Assembly: GCF_009733845.1 (NCBI RefSeq)
Contig: NZ_WNXZ01000001.1
Coordinates: 62,001 to 126,000, forward strand
Reading direction: 5' to 3'
Origin: Pseudactinotalea terrae
GTDB taxonomy: Bacteria; Actinomycetota; Actinomycetes; Actinomycetales; Beutenbergiaceae
DNA length: 64,000 nucleotides
Shown here piece after piece: positions 8,868 through 17,401 of the stretch. Position 1 is the first letter of the stretch. Each line of letters opens with the position of its first letter. Below the pieces are notes generated by a model, which saw only the letters and a list, made by a program, of their open reading frames with translations, had not been told where the DNA came from and did no database searches. Made by a program: the position numbers and the translations under genes.

Positions 8868-10889
8868 TCAGTGCCGCCCGACCACGACGATGTGAGCGGC
8901 GCTGCCGTGAGGGTCCAGTCGCACGTAGGGGCTGGCACCCCAGGCGAACGTCTGCCCGGAGAGCACGTCGTGCGCCACGAACTCCTCGCCCGCCGACAGC
9001 CCGAGGGCGGACATGTCCAGCTGAAGGTGTCCCTGCCGCGTGGCGTACGGGTCGGTGGTGACGCACACGATCAGCGTCTCGCCCACGCCGTCGGGAGCGT
9101 GCTCGGGCGCGAGGCGCTTCGAGAAGCACAGGATCGCGTCGTCGGTCGTGCCGTGCACGGTGACGTTGCGGAGCTGCTGCAGCGCCGGGTGCTCCCGCCG
9201 GATCTCGTTCAGCCGCGTCAGCAGGCCGGTGAGGCCGTTGCGCTGGGCTGCTTCGTCCCAGTCCCGGGGCTTGAACTCGTACTTCTCGTTGTCGATCTGC
9301 TCCTCGGCTCCCGGGCGTGCGACCGACTCGGCCAGCTCGTACCCGGCGTAGATCCCCCAGGTGGGCACCGCCGTCGCGGCGATGATCGCGCGGATCGCGA
9401 AGGCGGGGACACCGCCCTGCTGCATGTACGGCGTGAGGATGTCGTGGGTGGTGGGCCAGAAGCTGGGCCGCATCACCGATCCGAGATCGCCCGAGATCTC
9501 GGTGAGGTACTCGCCCAGCTCGGTCGCCGTGTTGCGCCAGGCGTAGTAGGTGTACGACTGGTGGAACCCGATCGTCGCCAGCGTGCGCATCATGGCCGGC
9601 TTCGTGAACGCCTCCGAGAGGAAGATGACCTCGGGGTGCGCCTCGTCGAACTCGCGCAGCAGCCGCTCCCAGAACGGCAGCGGCTTGGTGTGCGGGTTGT
9701 CGACACGGAACGCGGTGATGCCGTGCTCGACCCAGTGCTCGAGCATGTCACGGATGGCGACGTAGATGCCCTCGGGATCGTTGTCGAAGTTCAGCGGGTA
9801 GATGTCCTGGTACTTCTTCGGCGGGTTCTCGGCGTAGGCGATCGTGCCGTCGGCGCGGGTGGTGAACCACTCGGGGTGCTCGGTCACCCACGGGTGATCG
9901 GGGGAGGCCTGCAGCGCGATGTCGAGCGCGACCTCGAGACCCTGCCGCCTGGCCTCGGCCACGAACGCGTCGAGGTCCGCCACGGTGCCCAGATCGGGAT
10001 GGATCGCGTCGTGGCCGCCCTCCGCCGCACCGATCCCGTACGGGGAACCGGGATCGCCGGGCAGGGCGGTGAGCGTGTTGTTGCGGCCCTTGCGGTTGGT
10101 GGTGCCGATGGGGTGGATCGGTGTCAGGTACGCGATGTCGAACCCCATCGCGGCGATGCCTGGCAGGCGCTTCGCGGCCGTGCGCAGGTTCCCCGAGGTC
10201 CAGGCACCGGTGGTCGGGTCCTTGACGGCACCCTCGGAGCGCGGGAAGAACTCGTACCAGGAGCCGAACAGCGCGAGCCGGCGGTGCACGCGCAGCGGAT
10301 AGGTCGCGCTCGCGGACACCGCGTCGCGCAGCGGGGTGGCCTCGAGCACCGCCTTGACCTCGGGCGAGGTGCCGGCGGCCAGCCGGGCGCCCGGCGGGCG
10401 GGAGGAGTCACGCAGCGCGGTGACGGCATCGAGCAGAACGGTGCGCTGCGCACCCGAGAGGCTGTCCTGCGCCGCTGCCCGCTCGAGGACCAGGGCGCCC
10501 TCGGCGAGCATGAGCTCGACGTCGACGTCCGCGTGGATCTTGATGCTCGCGTCGTGCTCCCAGGTGCCGTACGGGTCTGACCAGCCCTCGACCCGGAACC
10601 CCCACAGTCCCTCCGCGTCCGGGACGACCTGCGCGAAGAAGGTGTCCAGGCCGGGTCTGATGTCCCGCATCCGGACACGTGTGTGGTCGGTGCCGTCAGG
10701 GGCGACGAGCACGGCGGTGGCGGCGACGGCGTCGTGCCCCTCTCGGAAAACGGTGGCGCGGACCGGCACCACCTCGCCGACGACCGCCTTCGTGGGCCAG
10801 CGGCCGCCCTCGGCGACCGGGCCGACCTCGACCACGGGGATCCGCCCGATCGGCGCGTACGGGGTGGGCTGTGGGGTGTCGTTGCTCAC
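8868..10889 (-). CDS. glgE: Alpha-1,4-glucan:maltose-1-phosphate maltosyltransferase (GH13_3)
   Basis: A 673-residue enzyme that extends alpha-1,4-glucan with maltose from maltose-1-phosphate. An N-terminal beta domain (about 15-130) is followed by the GH13 barrel with TAFRVDNPHTKPLPFWE (nucleophile Asp), IFLSEAFTKP (acid/base Glu) and SFWPTTHDIL (Asp). The long FxKYQD/IYPLNF segment is typical of GlgE. Its usual partners TreS and maltokinase are not in the window. A -10 element TAGGTT (complement of 10896-10901) lies 6 nt before the GTG start, so the message is probably leaderless. It is divergent from glgP. Confidence 0.95.
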   Translation of the reverse strand: MSNDTPQPTPYAPIGRIPVVEVGPVAEGGRWPTKAVVGEVVPVRATVFREGHDAVAATAVLVAPDGTDHTRVRMRDIRPGLDTFFAQVVPDAEGLWGFRVEGWSDPYGTWEHDASIKIHADVDVELMLAEGALVLERAAAQDSLSGAQRTVLLDAVTALRDSSRPPGARLAAGTSPEVKAVLEATPLRDAVSASATYPLRVHRRLALFGSWYEFFPRSEGAVKDPTTGAWTSGNLRTAAKRLPGIAAMGFDIAYLTPIHPIGTTNRKGRNNTLTALPGDPGSPYGIGAAEGGHDAIHPDLGTVADLDAFVAEARRQGLEVALDIALQASPDHPWVTEHPEWFTTRADGTIAYAENPPKKYQDIYPLNFDNDPEGIYVAIRDMLEHWVEHGITAFRVDNPHTKPLPFWERLLREFDEAHPEVIFLSEAFTKPAMMRTLATIGFHQSYTYYAWRNTATELGEYLTEISGDLGSVMRPSFWPTTHDILTPYMQQGGVPAFAIRAIIAATAVPTWGIYAGYELAESVARPGAEEQIDNEKYEFKPRDWDEAAQRNGLTGLLTRLNEIRREHPALQQLRNVTVHGTTDDAILCFSKRLAPEHAPDGVGETLIVCVTTDPYATRQGHLQLDMSALGLSAGEEFVAHDVLSGQTFAWGASPYVRLDPHGSAAHIVVVGRH

Positions 10890-10985
10890 GCCACGAACCT
10901 ACCGAGAACGGCTGGCCTGCGAGGCCGCTCCGGGCCAGGACCGGCGAGCGGAGGCCGCGGTCACGTTGCCGACCTTTGCCGTGGC

Positions 10986-10991
10986 TACACT
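10986..10991 (+). promoter_or_regulatory. -10 element of glgP; leaderless start
   Basis: TACACT followed by 7 nt (CGCCGCC) and the glgP GTG at 10999. The spacing puts the transcript start on or next to the start codon. The same TACACT-CGCC arrangement recurs before ilvD. The opposite strand carries the glgE -10 (complement of 10896-10901), so the 109-bp gap holds two divergent promoters. I see no convincing -35. Confidence 0.5.
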
Positions 10992-10998
10992 CGCCGCC

Positions 10999-13593
10999 GT
11001 GAGAGCCATCCGCCGATTCACTGTTCGCACCGTGCTGCCCGAGGTGCTGAGCGCCCTCGACGACCTCGCCGTCAACCTGCGCTGGTCCTGGCACACGCCC
11101 ACCTCCGAGCTGTTCGCGCAGATCGACCCCGAGCTGTGGGAGCACGTCCACGGCGACCCGGTCACGCTCCTCGGCGCGCTGACGCCCGAGCGGCTCGCCG
11201 AGCTCGCTGCCGACGGCGACTTCGTGGCTCGCGTGCAGGGCCTCGCCGCCGACCTGGCGACCTATCTGAGCGAACCTCGCTGGTACCAGCAGGAGGCGCA
11301 GCGACGCGCCGAGGCCGGCGAGCCCGAGCTGCCGCGCGCGATCGCGTACTTCTCGGCCGAGTTCGGCATCACGGCCGCGCTGCCGCAGTACTCCGGCGGT
11401 CTCGGCATCCTCGCGGGCGACCACCTCAAGAGCGCCTCGGACCTCGGTGCGCCGATCATCGGCGTCGGGCTCCTCTACGGGGCGGGCTACTTCCGGCAGT
11501 CCCTGACCCGGGATGGCTGGCAGGCCGAGACCTACCCGTTGCTCGACCCCGACAACTTGCCGCTGACGCTGCTGCGGGAAGCCGATGGCACGCCCGCTCG
11601 GGTCACGCTCGCGCTGGCCGGGGGAGCGCAGCTGCACGCGCAGGTGTGGCGCGCTGACGTCGGGCGGGTGGCGCTGCTGCTGCTCGACTCGAACGTCCCG
11701 GAGAACGAGGACGGGATGCGGCGGGTGACCGACCGCCTCTATGGCGGCACGAGCGAGCACCGGCTGCAGCAGGAGCTGCTGCTCGGCATGGGCGGCGTGC
11801 GGGCGCTGCGCCTGCACGCCCGGCTCACCGGCGGCCCGGCGCCCGAGGTCTACCACTGCAACGAGGGCCATGCGGGCTTCCTCGGTGTCGAGCGGATGCG
11901 CGAGCTGGTCGAGGCCGAGGGTCTGGAGCTCGACGCCGCCCTCGAGGCCGTGCGCTCGGCCACCGTGTTCACGACCCACACGCCCGTCCCCGCGGGGATC
12001 GACCGTTTCGACGCCGGCCTGGTGGCCCAGTACTTCGGCGGTGCGTCCGAGCTGCCGGGCATCCCGGTGGAGCGGGTGCTCGCGCTCGGTGCCGAGGACT
12101 ACCCGGGCGGTGGCGAGGGCATCTTCAACATGGCGGTCATGGGCTTGCGGATGGCGAAGCACGCCAACGGCGTGGCCAAGCTGCACGGCAAGGTCTCGCG
12201 CGGCATGTTCGCTCAGCTCTGGCCGGGCTTCGATGTCAGCGAGGTGCCGATCAGCTCGGTGACGAACGGTGTGCACTCGCCCACGTGGGTCGACCCGATG
12301 TTCGCGGAGGCACAGGCCGAGCACTTCAGGGCCGAGGAGATCGCCGACGGCCGCGGCTGGCTCAAGACCGAGGGCGGCATCGACAACGAGACGCTGTGGC
12401 AGCTACGCGGCATGATGCGCGCACGGCTTGTGGAGGATGCGCGCAAGCGGGTCCGGGCCTCGTGGCTGCGACGCGGCGCTTCCCCGGCCGAGCTGGGTTG
12501 GGTGGAGGACGTGCTCGACCCCGAGGTCCTGACGATCGGGTTCGCGCGCCGCGTCCCCACCTACAAGCGGCTCACCCTGATGCTGCGCGACCAGGACCGG
12601 CTCAAGAAGCTGCTGACTGACCCCGAGCGCCCGATCCAGATCGTGGTGGCGGGCAAGTCGCACCCGGCGGACGAGCAGGGGATCCGGTTGATCCAGAAGC
12701 TGGTCCAGTTCGCCGACGACCCGGAGGTGCGCACCCGGATCGTGTTTCTGCCGAACTACGACATCGAGATGGCGCAGACGCTCTACCCCGGCACCGACGT
12801 CTGGCTGAACAACCCGCTGCGTCCGCTCGAGGCGTGCGGCACGTCCGGCATGAAGGCCGCGCTGAACGGCTCGCTCAACCTGTCGATCCTCGACGGTTGG
12901 TGGGACGAGATGTACGACGGCCAGAACGGCTGGGCCATCCCCACCGCCGACGGCGTCGAGGATCCGGACCGCCGCGACGACCTCGAGGCCGCGGCGCTGT
13001 ACGACCTCATCGAGACCACGGTGGTCCCGCGGTTCTACGACCGGGACGAGGACGGGTTGCCCACTCACTGGCTCGAGCAGGTGCGCCACACCCTGGCAAC
13101 CCTCGGCCCGAAGGTGCAGGCCACCCGGATGGTCCGCGACTACGTGCAGCAGCTCTACACGCCCACGGCGATCGCCGCTCGCGCGGTCGACGGCGACGGG
13201 CACCTGGGCGCGGTCGAGCTCGCCTCGTGGAAGCAGCGGGTGCGGGCCGCCTGGCCCTCAGTGCGTGTGGACCACGTCGAGTCCGAGGGCCTTCACGATG
13301 CGGTCAAGGTGGGCGACCACGTGACGGTCAGGGCCTTCGTCTCCCTCGGGGACCTGACGCCGTCCGACGTCGAGGTGCAGATGAACTACGGGCTGGTCGC
13401 CGACAACGACGAGATCACCGACTTCGCCACCGCGTCGCTCGACCTCGCCGAGGGCTACGAGAGCGGGCGCTACCAGTTCAGCCGGTCGTTCACGCTGGCG
13501 CAGGCCGGGCCCTTCGGCTACTCGGTCCGCATCGTGCCCCAGCATGCCGGCCTCGCGGCCGCCACCGAGCTCGGCCTGGTCGCCAGCGCGTAG
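10999..13593 (+). CDS. glgP: Alpha-glucan (glycogen/maltodextrin) phosphorylase, GT35
   Basis: An 864-residue PLP enzyme that releases glucose-1-phosphate from alpha-1,4-glucan. The actinobacterial-type start MRAIRRFTVRTVLPEVLSAL, the ELPRAIAYFSAEFGI and YSGGLGILAGDHLKSASDLG segments, and EACGTSGMKAALNGSLN (PLP-binding Lys in SGMK) identify the alpha-glucan family phosphorylases, which are longer at the N-terminus than the short maltodextrin type. GTG 10999 was chosen because the family start aligns there and a -10 element lies 7 nt upstream. Divergent from glgE; together with GlgX it degrades glucan. Confidence 0.95.
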   Translation: MRAIRRFTVRTVLPEVLSALDDLAVNLRWSWHTPTSELFAQIDPELWEHVHGDPVTLLGALTPERLAELAADGDFVARVQGLAADLATYLSEPRWYQQEAQRRAEAGEPELPRAIAYFSAEFGITAALPQYSGGLGILAGDHLKSASDLGAPIIGVGLLYGAGYFRQSLTRDGWQAETYPLLDPDNLPLTLLREADGTPARVTLALAGGAQLHAQVWRADVGRVALLLLDSNVPENEDGMRRVTDRLYGGTSEHRLQQELLLGMGGVRALRLHARLTGGPAPEVYHCNEGHAGFLGVERMRELVEAEGLELDAALEAVRSATVFTTHTPVPAGIDRFDAGLVAQYFGGASELPGIPVERVLALGAEDYPGGGEGIFNMAVMGLRMAKHANGVAKLHGKVSRGMFAQLWPGFDVSEVPISSVTNGVHSPTWVDPMFAEAQAEHFRAEEIADGRGWLKTEGGIDNETLWQLRGMMRARLVEDARKRVRASWLRRGASPAELGWVEDVLDPEVLTIGFARRVPTYKRLTLMLRDQDRLKKLLTDPERPIQIVVAGKSHPADEQGIRLIQKLVQFADDPEVRTRIVFLPNYDIEMAQTLYPGTDVWLNNPLRPLEACGTSGMKAALNGSLNLSILDGWWDEMYDGQNGWAIPTADGVEDPDRRDDLEAAALYDLIETTVVPRFYDRDEDGLPTHWLEQVRHTLATLGPKVQATRMVRDYVQQLYTPTAIAARAVDGDGHLGAVELASWKQRVRAAWPSVRVDHVESEGLHDAVKVGDHVTVRAFVSLGDLTPSDVEVQMNYGLVADNDEITDFATASLDLAEGYESGRYQFSRSFTLAQAGPFGYSVRIVPQHAGLAAATELGLVASA

Positions 13594-13613
13594 CCATGGG
13601 CTCGCCCCACGCC

Positions 13614-13754
13614 GCCGAACAGGTGGTTCTGGTCGCCTCGATCGGTCGAGCAGGGGGTTCTGCCCGGTATGACGGCACTTTCCGGGCAGAACCACCTGCT
13701 CGGCGCAGACGTGAGGGCTGAAGGCCTGCTCGGCGCAGACGTGAGGGCAGAAGG
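13614..13754. repeat. Palindromic module array, family A, left copy
   Basis: Modules of about 23 bp (core CAGGTGGTTCTGCCCGG) lie at 13614-13636 (+), 13645-13667 (+, 31 bp after the first) and 13682-13704 (-). After them a 30-bp unit occurs twice in tandem (13695-13724 and 13725-13754, one mismatch). It carries further degraded minus-oriented modules (GGGCTGAAGGCCTGCTCGGC at the junction). The array follows the glgP stop and can form nested hairpins. A second array of the same family lies at 14842-14932, on the other side of the AbiEi-like gene. Confidence 0.75.
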
Positions 13755-13854
13755 GGTCCCGGTGCGACTGTCCCCAGGTGCTCGCTGATGCACCGATATC
13801 CACAGCACCCCTCCGACTGCCGGGCACGCCGGAGGCCGGCTGCGCTCTGCTGGG

Positions 13855-14805
13855 GTGATGCGCTCGATCGTCGTTCCGCCGGCCCTGCTCGACCTCGCAC
13901 GTGTGCAGGCCGGGTTGGTCTCGACCACGCAGTGCGACGCTGCCGGTATCGGGAGCAGCACCAGGACTCGGCTGCTGCGTCGGGGCGGTTGGCACAGACC
14001 GGCGCGCGGCGTGTACGCAGTCCCCGGCGTCGTGGCCCGGCCACGCACCACGAGCGAGCGGTGGGCGCTGTCGCACCGGAGGCAGGTCTGGGGGAGCTTG
14101 CTGTCAGGCCCCGATGATGCGATGCCGGCGGGCTTGACGGCACTCGCGGTCCACGACATCTGGGGCCTTCCGGCGAACCTCGGGTGCGAGCTGGTCTACG
14201 GCAACGGGCGCCACGCAGGCGGCAACAGTGCCGTACGGGTGAGGCAGTTCGGTGGCCCGTTCGAGACCACGCTCGTCGGTGAGCGGCTGGTACCCACGGT
14301 CGCGAGCGCTCTCGTGCAGGCGCTTCCCGAGGTGGGGAGGGACCTTGCCGTGGTGCTCGTCGACAACGCTCTCAACCGGGACAAGCTCACAGAGGAGGAG
14401 CTCGAGACCGTCCGGCAGCAGGTCAGGGGCCGCCGAGGTGCGGCGCGCCTGCATGCGGTCTGGCCCCTGATCGACGGGCGAGCGGAATCACCGATCGAGA
14501 CCCGGGCGCGGCTCGAGTGCCGCGACGACGGACTCCCGCCGGACGATCTGCAGGTCGAGCAGTTCGACGATGAGGACTTTCTGGGCCGCGGCGACCTCGG
14601 CTGGCGCCGATGCAACGGCGGCTGGGTCCTCGTGGAGATGGATGGGCTCGACGTGCACGGCACAGCCGCCGCGGTGTCGAAGGACCGTCGCCGTCAGAAC
14701 GGAATCGCCTCGCGATCGACGGCCACCACGCTGCTCCGCTACATCGGCGAGGACCTCGGCACGGGCGTCATCCTGCGTGATGTCCGCCGGGCCCTGGCCG
14801 CCTGA
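13855..14805 (+). CDS. Orphan AbiEi-like N-terminal domain fused to DUF559/Vsr-like nuclease fold
   Basis: A 316-residue protein. Residues about 5-75 resemble the AbiEi antitoxin winged helix (QAGLVSTTQCDAAGIGSSTR, then RPARGVYAVPG). Residues about 210-316 resemble the DUF559/Vsr endonuclease-like fold: AESPIETRARL, GLPPDDLQVEQ, GRGDLGW, VLVEMDG, VSKDRRRQNGI and a final strand-helix with LRDVRRAL. Putative catalytic Asp (GRGDL) and Glu (VEMDG) are present. No AbiEii nucleotidyltransferase gene is adjacent, so this is not a complete type IV toxin-antitoxin pair. Such proteins are common singletons in actinobacteria; function unknown. GTG 13855 and ATG 13858 are both possible starts. Repeat arrays flank the gene. 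Confidence 0.75.
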   Translation: MMRSIVVPPALLDLARVQAGLVSTTQCDAAGIGSSTRTRLLRRGGWHRPARGVYAVPGVVARPRTTSERWALSHRRQVWGSLLSGPDDAMPAGLTALAVHDIWGLPANLGCELVYGNGRHAGGNSAVRVRQFGGPFETTLVGERLVPTVASALVQALPEVGRDLAVVLVDNALNRDKLTEEELETVRQQVRGRRGAARLHAVWPLIDGRAESPIETRARLECRDDGLPPDDLQVEQFDDEDFLGRGDLGWRRCNGGWVLVEMDGLDVHGTAAAVSKDRRRQNGIASRSTATTLLRYIGEDLGTGVILRDVRRALAA

Positions 14806-14841
14806 CACCCACGGCTCGGCGGCTCACGGCTCGGCACCGGC

Positions 14842-14932
14842 AGCGAGCAGGTGGTTCTGCCCGCTCCGGTACGCCGAACAGGAAGTTCTGCCCGGAAAGA
14901 GGTGCGCAAGCGGGCAGAAGCCCCTGTTCGGC
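14842..14932. repeat. Palindromic module array, family A, right copy
   Basis: Three 23-bp modules: 14842-14864 (+), 14873-14895 (+, again 31 bp after the first) and 14910-14932 (-). The second and third pair over 21 bp with three central mismatches (GCCGAACAGG...TTCTGCCC). Order, orientation and the 31-bp step match the copy at 13614. It lies 36 bp after the AbiEi-like gene and just before a decayed gene. Confidence 0.75.
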
Positions 14933-14944
14933 TGATGGGAATGC

Positions 14945-15266
14945 GTGCTTGTCGAGCTGGAGGGACCAACCAGGAGCCCCGCACGTATCTCCCCGCCGAT
15001 CACGATCACCGGTATCGCCAACTACCTCGACCGGCAGCTGGCTGCGATCCGGTCATCGGCGATCGGGCTCACCGAGGAGCACGCGACGTCTACACCATGC
15101 CGAAGCACCCTGTCCGTGGCGCGCACGGTCAGGCACGTCCTCCACGAGGATGCGCGGTGCGATCCGCCGGTGCCGATCGACTGCTCGGTGATGGCGGCCG
15201 CCCATCTGGACGCGTTCGTGCTCAGCGGTGACGAGACGGTGGCCGGGGACCATCGGCCCGGACTGA
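14945..15266 (+). pseudogene. Truncated remnant of a DinB-superfamily (DUF664) gene
   Basis: The reading frame from about 14990 gives ITGIANYLDRQLAAIRSSAIGL, TEEHATSTPCRSTLSVAR, VRHVLHEDA and AHLDAFVLSGDETVAG. These match the order of segments in the N-terminal two thirds of DUF664 DinB-fold proteins (helix, GLTEEQA, TPCRS.LS, KH, F.L..DET). There the similarity stops: the C-terminal helices are missing and the frame would run antisense into the 3' end of trpS. No good start or ribosome site is visible. I read it as a gene cut off by a past rearrangement. Together with the preceding repeat array it fills the 461-bp gap between 14806 and 15266. Confidence 0.55.
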
Positions 15267-16382
15267 TCAGGCGGTGTAGACCATCCCCATCGCCTCGCGG
15301 ACCTCGGCGAGGGTGGCGTCGGCGATCTCGTTCGCGCGGGTGTTGCCCTCGGCGAGGATCCTCGCGACACAGCCGGGGTCGGCCTCGAGCTCACGACGAC
15401 GCTCACGGATCGGGCGAAGGTGCTCGTTGACCACCTCGGTGACGAGCTTCTTCAGGCCGCCGCCGCCGCCGTCGCCGATCTCGGCGGCGATCTCGACCGG
15501 GTCGCGGCCGGACAGCGTGCTCGCGATCAGCAGCAGGCTCGCGACCTCGGGCCGGTTCTCGGGGTCGTAGGTGATGTTGCGGTCCGAGTCCGTGACGGCG
15601 CGCTTGAGCTGCTTGGCGGTCTCGTCCTCGGTCATCGCGAGGTCGATCGTGTTCCGCTTGGACTTGCTCATCTTGGTGCCGTCGACGCCGAGCACGTTGA
15701 CCGACTCCGAGAGCAGCGCGTCGGGGGAGGGGAAGATCTGCGCCCCACCTGCGTACCGCTCGTTGAACCGCCGCGCGACCACGCGGGTCTGCTCGAGGTG
15801 CGGCAGCTGGTCCTTGCCGACCGGCACCAGGTTCGCCTTGCAGAACAGGATGTCGGCGGCCTGGTGCACCGGGTAGGTGAGCAGCAGCCCGCTCATCGGA
15901 CGCCCGCCGGTGGCCTCGTGCTCGGCCTTGACCGTGGGGTTGCGCCGCAGCTCCGAGTCGGTGACCAGGCTGAGGAACGGCAGCATCAGCTGGTTCAGCG
16001 CGGGCACGGCGGAATGGGCGAAGATCGTGGAACGGGTGGGGTCGATGCCGATCGCGAGGTAGTCGGTGACGACGTCGCGCACGCGGTCGGCGATCGAGCC
16101 GATCTCGTCGCGGTCGGTGATCACCTGGTAGTCGGCGACCAGGATCATCGTCTCGACGCCCAGCCCCTGCAGCCGCACCCGGTTCCGCAAGGTCGCGAGG
16201 TAGTGACCGAGGTGGAGCCGGCCGGTGGGCCGGTCGCCGGTCAGGACCCTGAAGGTCGAGGGGTCGACGGCGATCCGTGCCTCGATCTCGGCGCTTCTGT
16301 TCTGCGCTGAGATCAGCGAGCGATCAGAGATCTCGCTGGGCTCGAAGTCGGGGGCGTCGTCGTCGAGGAAGTCGGTGCTCAC
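15267..16382 (-). CDS. trpS: Tryptophanyl-tRNA synthetase
   Basis: A 371-residue class I synthetase that charges tRNA-Trp. Class I motifs are visible: HIGH-type HLGHY at about residue 57 in VLTGDRPTGRLHLGHY, and KMSKSKRN at about residue 245. The start MSTDFLDDDAPDFEPSEISDR is an acidic extension before the Rossmann fold. The GDRPTGxLHLGHY form is that of a distinct TrpRS branch that includes auxiliary, indolmycin-resistant enzymes as well as sole housekeeping copies; which applies here cannot be told. A -10 TAATCT (complement of 16389-16394) 6 nt before the GTG start suggests a leaderless message. Confidence 0.93.
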   Translation of the reverse strand: MSTDFLDDDAPDFEPSEISDRSLISAQNRSAEIEARIAVDPSTFRVLTGDRPTGRLHLGHYLATLRNRVRLQGLGVETMILVADYQVITDRDEIGSIADRVRDVVTDYLAIGIDPTRSTIFAHSAVPALNQLMLPFLSLVTDSELRRNPTVKAEHEATGGRPMSGLLLTYPVHQAADILFCKANLVPVGKDQLPHLEQTRVVARRFNERYAGGAQIFPSPDALLSESVNVLGVDGTKMSKSKRNTIDLAMTEDETAKQLKRAVTDSDRNITYDPENRPEVASLLLIASTLSGRDPVEIAAEIGDGGGGGLKKLVTEVVNEHLRPIRERRRELEADPGCVARILAEGNTRANEIADATLAEVREAMGMVYTA

Positions 16383-16483
16383 CCCCCGAGATTACTGATC
16401 CCTGCCGCTGGTGCCGTGCACGCGCACGCAGAAGGCGCCGCCGCCTCGGAATAGCGCTCGCGGTCTGCTGGTTGCGCACAGAC

Positions 16484-17401
16484 ATGGCGAACATCGACCC
16501 GGCCGCGCTGGAGCGGGTCCTCTCGTGGATCGATGTCCGTGTCGGTGCTGGCCGGAAGCTCGTGCTGGCTGCGGGGGAGCTGCTGCCGCTCGCCCCGGGT
16601 GCGGTGTGGCTGGTGTACGTCGTCGGCGGCAGCGTTCATGGGCAGCCACCCCTGTCGCAGGCGTGCTCCCTGAATGTGGACCGCGCCTCGCGCTCGCTCG
16701 CTCTCTCCACGAGGCCCGACGGCGAGCGGCTGGTCGAGGGCGACGCCTTCCTCACGCTCGGGCTCCATCCCGTGGCGCTCAGCTCCGAGGCCGGTGCCTC
16801 GCTGATGGTCGCCGAGCTCCACCTGTCCGAGACCGCGACCATGGTCCGGGACCTCCTGCCCGAGTTCGTGACCGTGACCGACTTCGCGGGCCTCGAGCCG
16901 GCGGCGGCGGCCCTCGCCCGCACGATCGGCAGCGAGCCGTCCGACGCGTGCGACCTCCGCTCCGGCAACCCGCTGATCTGCCGGATGATGGCGACGACGG
17001 TGCTGCTCTCCCTGATCCGCGCCTGGGCGGAGAACGGCTGCGCGCCGACCGGCTGGCCGGCGCGCTCGAGCGATCCCTTCCTCGAACGCGTCCTCGAGGC
17101 GATCCACGAGACGCCCGGGCGGGAGTGGACGGTCTCCTCGCTCGCCAGCCTCGGGGCGATGTCGCGCTCGGTCTTCGCCGAGCGGTTCCGGTCGACGCTG
17201 GGTCGCTCGCCCGCCAGCTATGTCACCGAGGTGCGGATCGACGCCGCCAAGCGCATGCTCGAGGCGGGCCGCCCGGTCTCCGAGGTGTCCAGGGAGCTCG
17301 GCTACGGCTCGGACGAGGGCTTCAGCCGAGCGTTCCGGCGCCACACGGGCATGACCCCCTCAGCGTGGCGGGCGGAGTACCGCACGCTCGCCCCCGCCTA
17401 G
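16484..17401 (+). CDS. AraC-family transcriptional regulator
   Basis: A 305-residue regulator. Residues about 1-185 form a cupin-like effector domain, residues about 200-300 the double helix-turn-helix: WTVSSLASLGAMSRSVFAERF (first HTH), then RSPASYVTEVRIDAAKRML and SEVSRELGYGSDEGFSRAFRRHTGMTP (second HTH and family signature). ATG 16484 fits the family start. It is convergent with an MFS transporter gene, and the two stop codons share the same CTAG. It may control that exporter (inference from adjacency). Inducer unknown. Confidence 0.88.
   Translation: MANIDPAALERVLSWIDVRVGAGRKLVLAAGELLPLAPGAVWLVYVVGGSVHGQPPLSQACSLNVDRASRSLALSTRPDGERLVEGDAFLTLGLHPVALSSEAGASLMVAELHLSETATMVRDLLPEFVTVTDFAGLEPAAAALARTIGSEPSDACDLRSGNPLICRMMATTVLLSLIRAWAENGCAPTGWPARSSDPFLERVLEAIHETPGREWTVSSLASLGAMSRSVFAERFRSTLGRSPASYVTEVRIDAAKRMLEAGRPVSEVSRELGYGSDEGFSRAFRRHTGMTPSAWRAEYRTLAPA

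Noticed and set aside
13695-13754. Short tandem repeat as a possible CRISPR
   Set aside because: Only two 30-bp units in direct contact with no spacers, and no cas genes.
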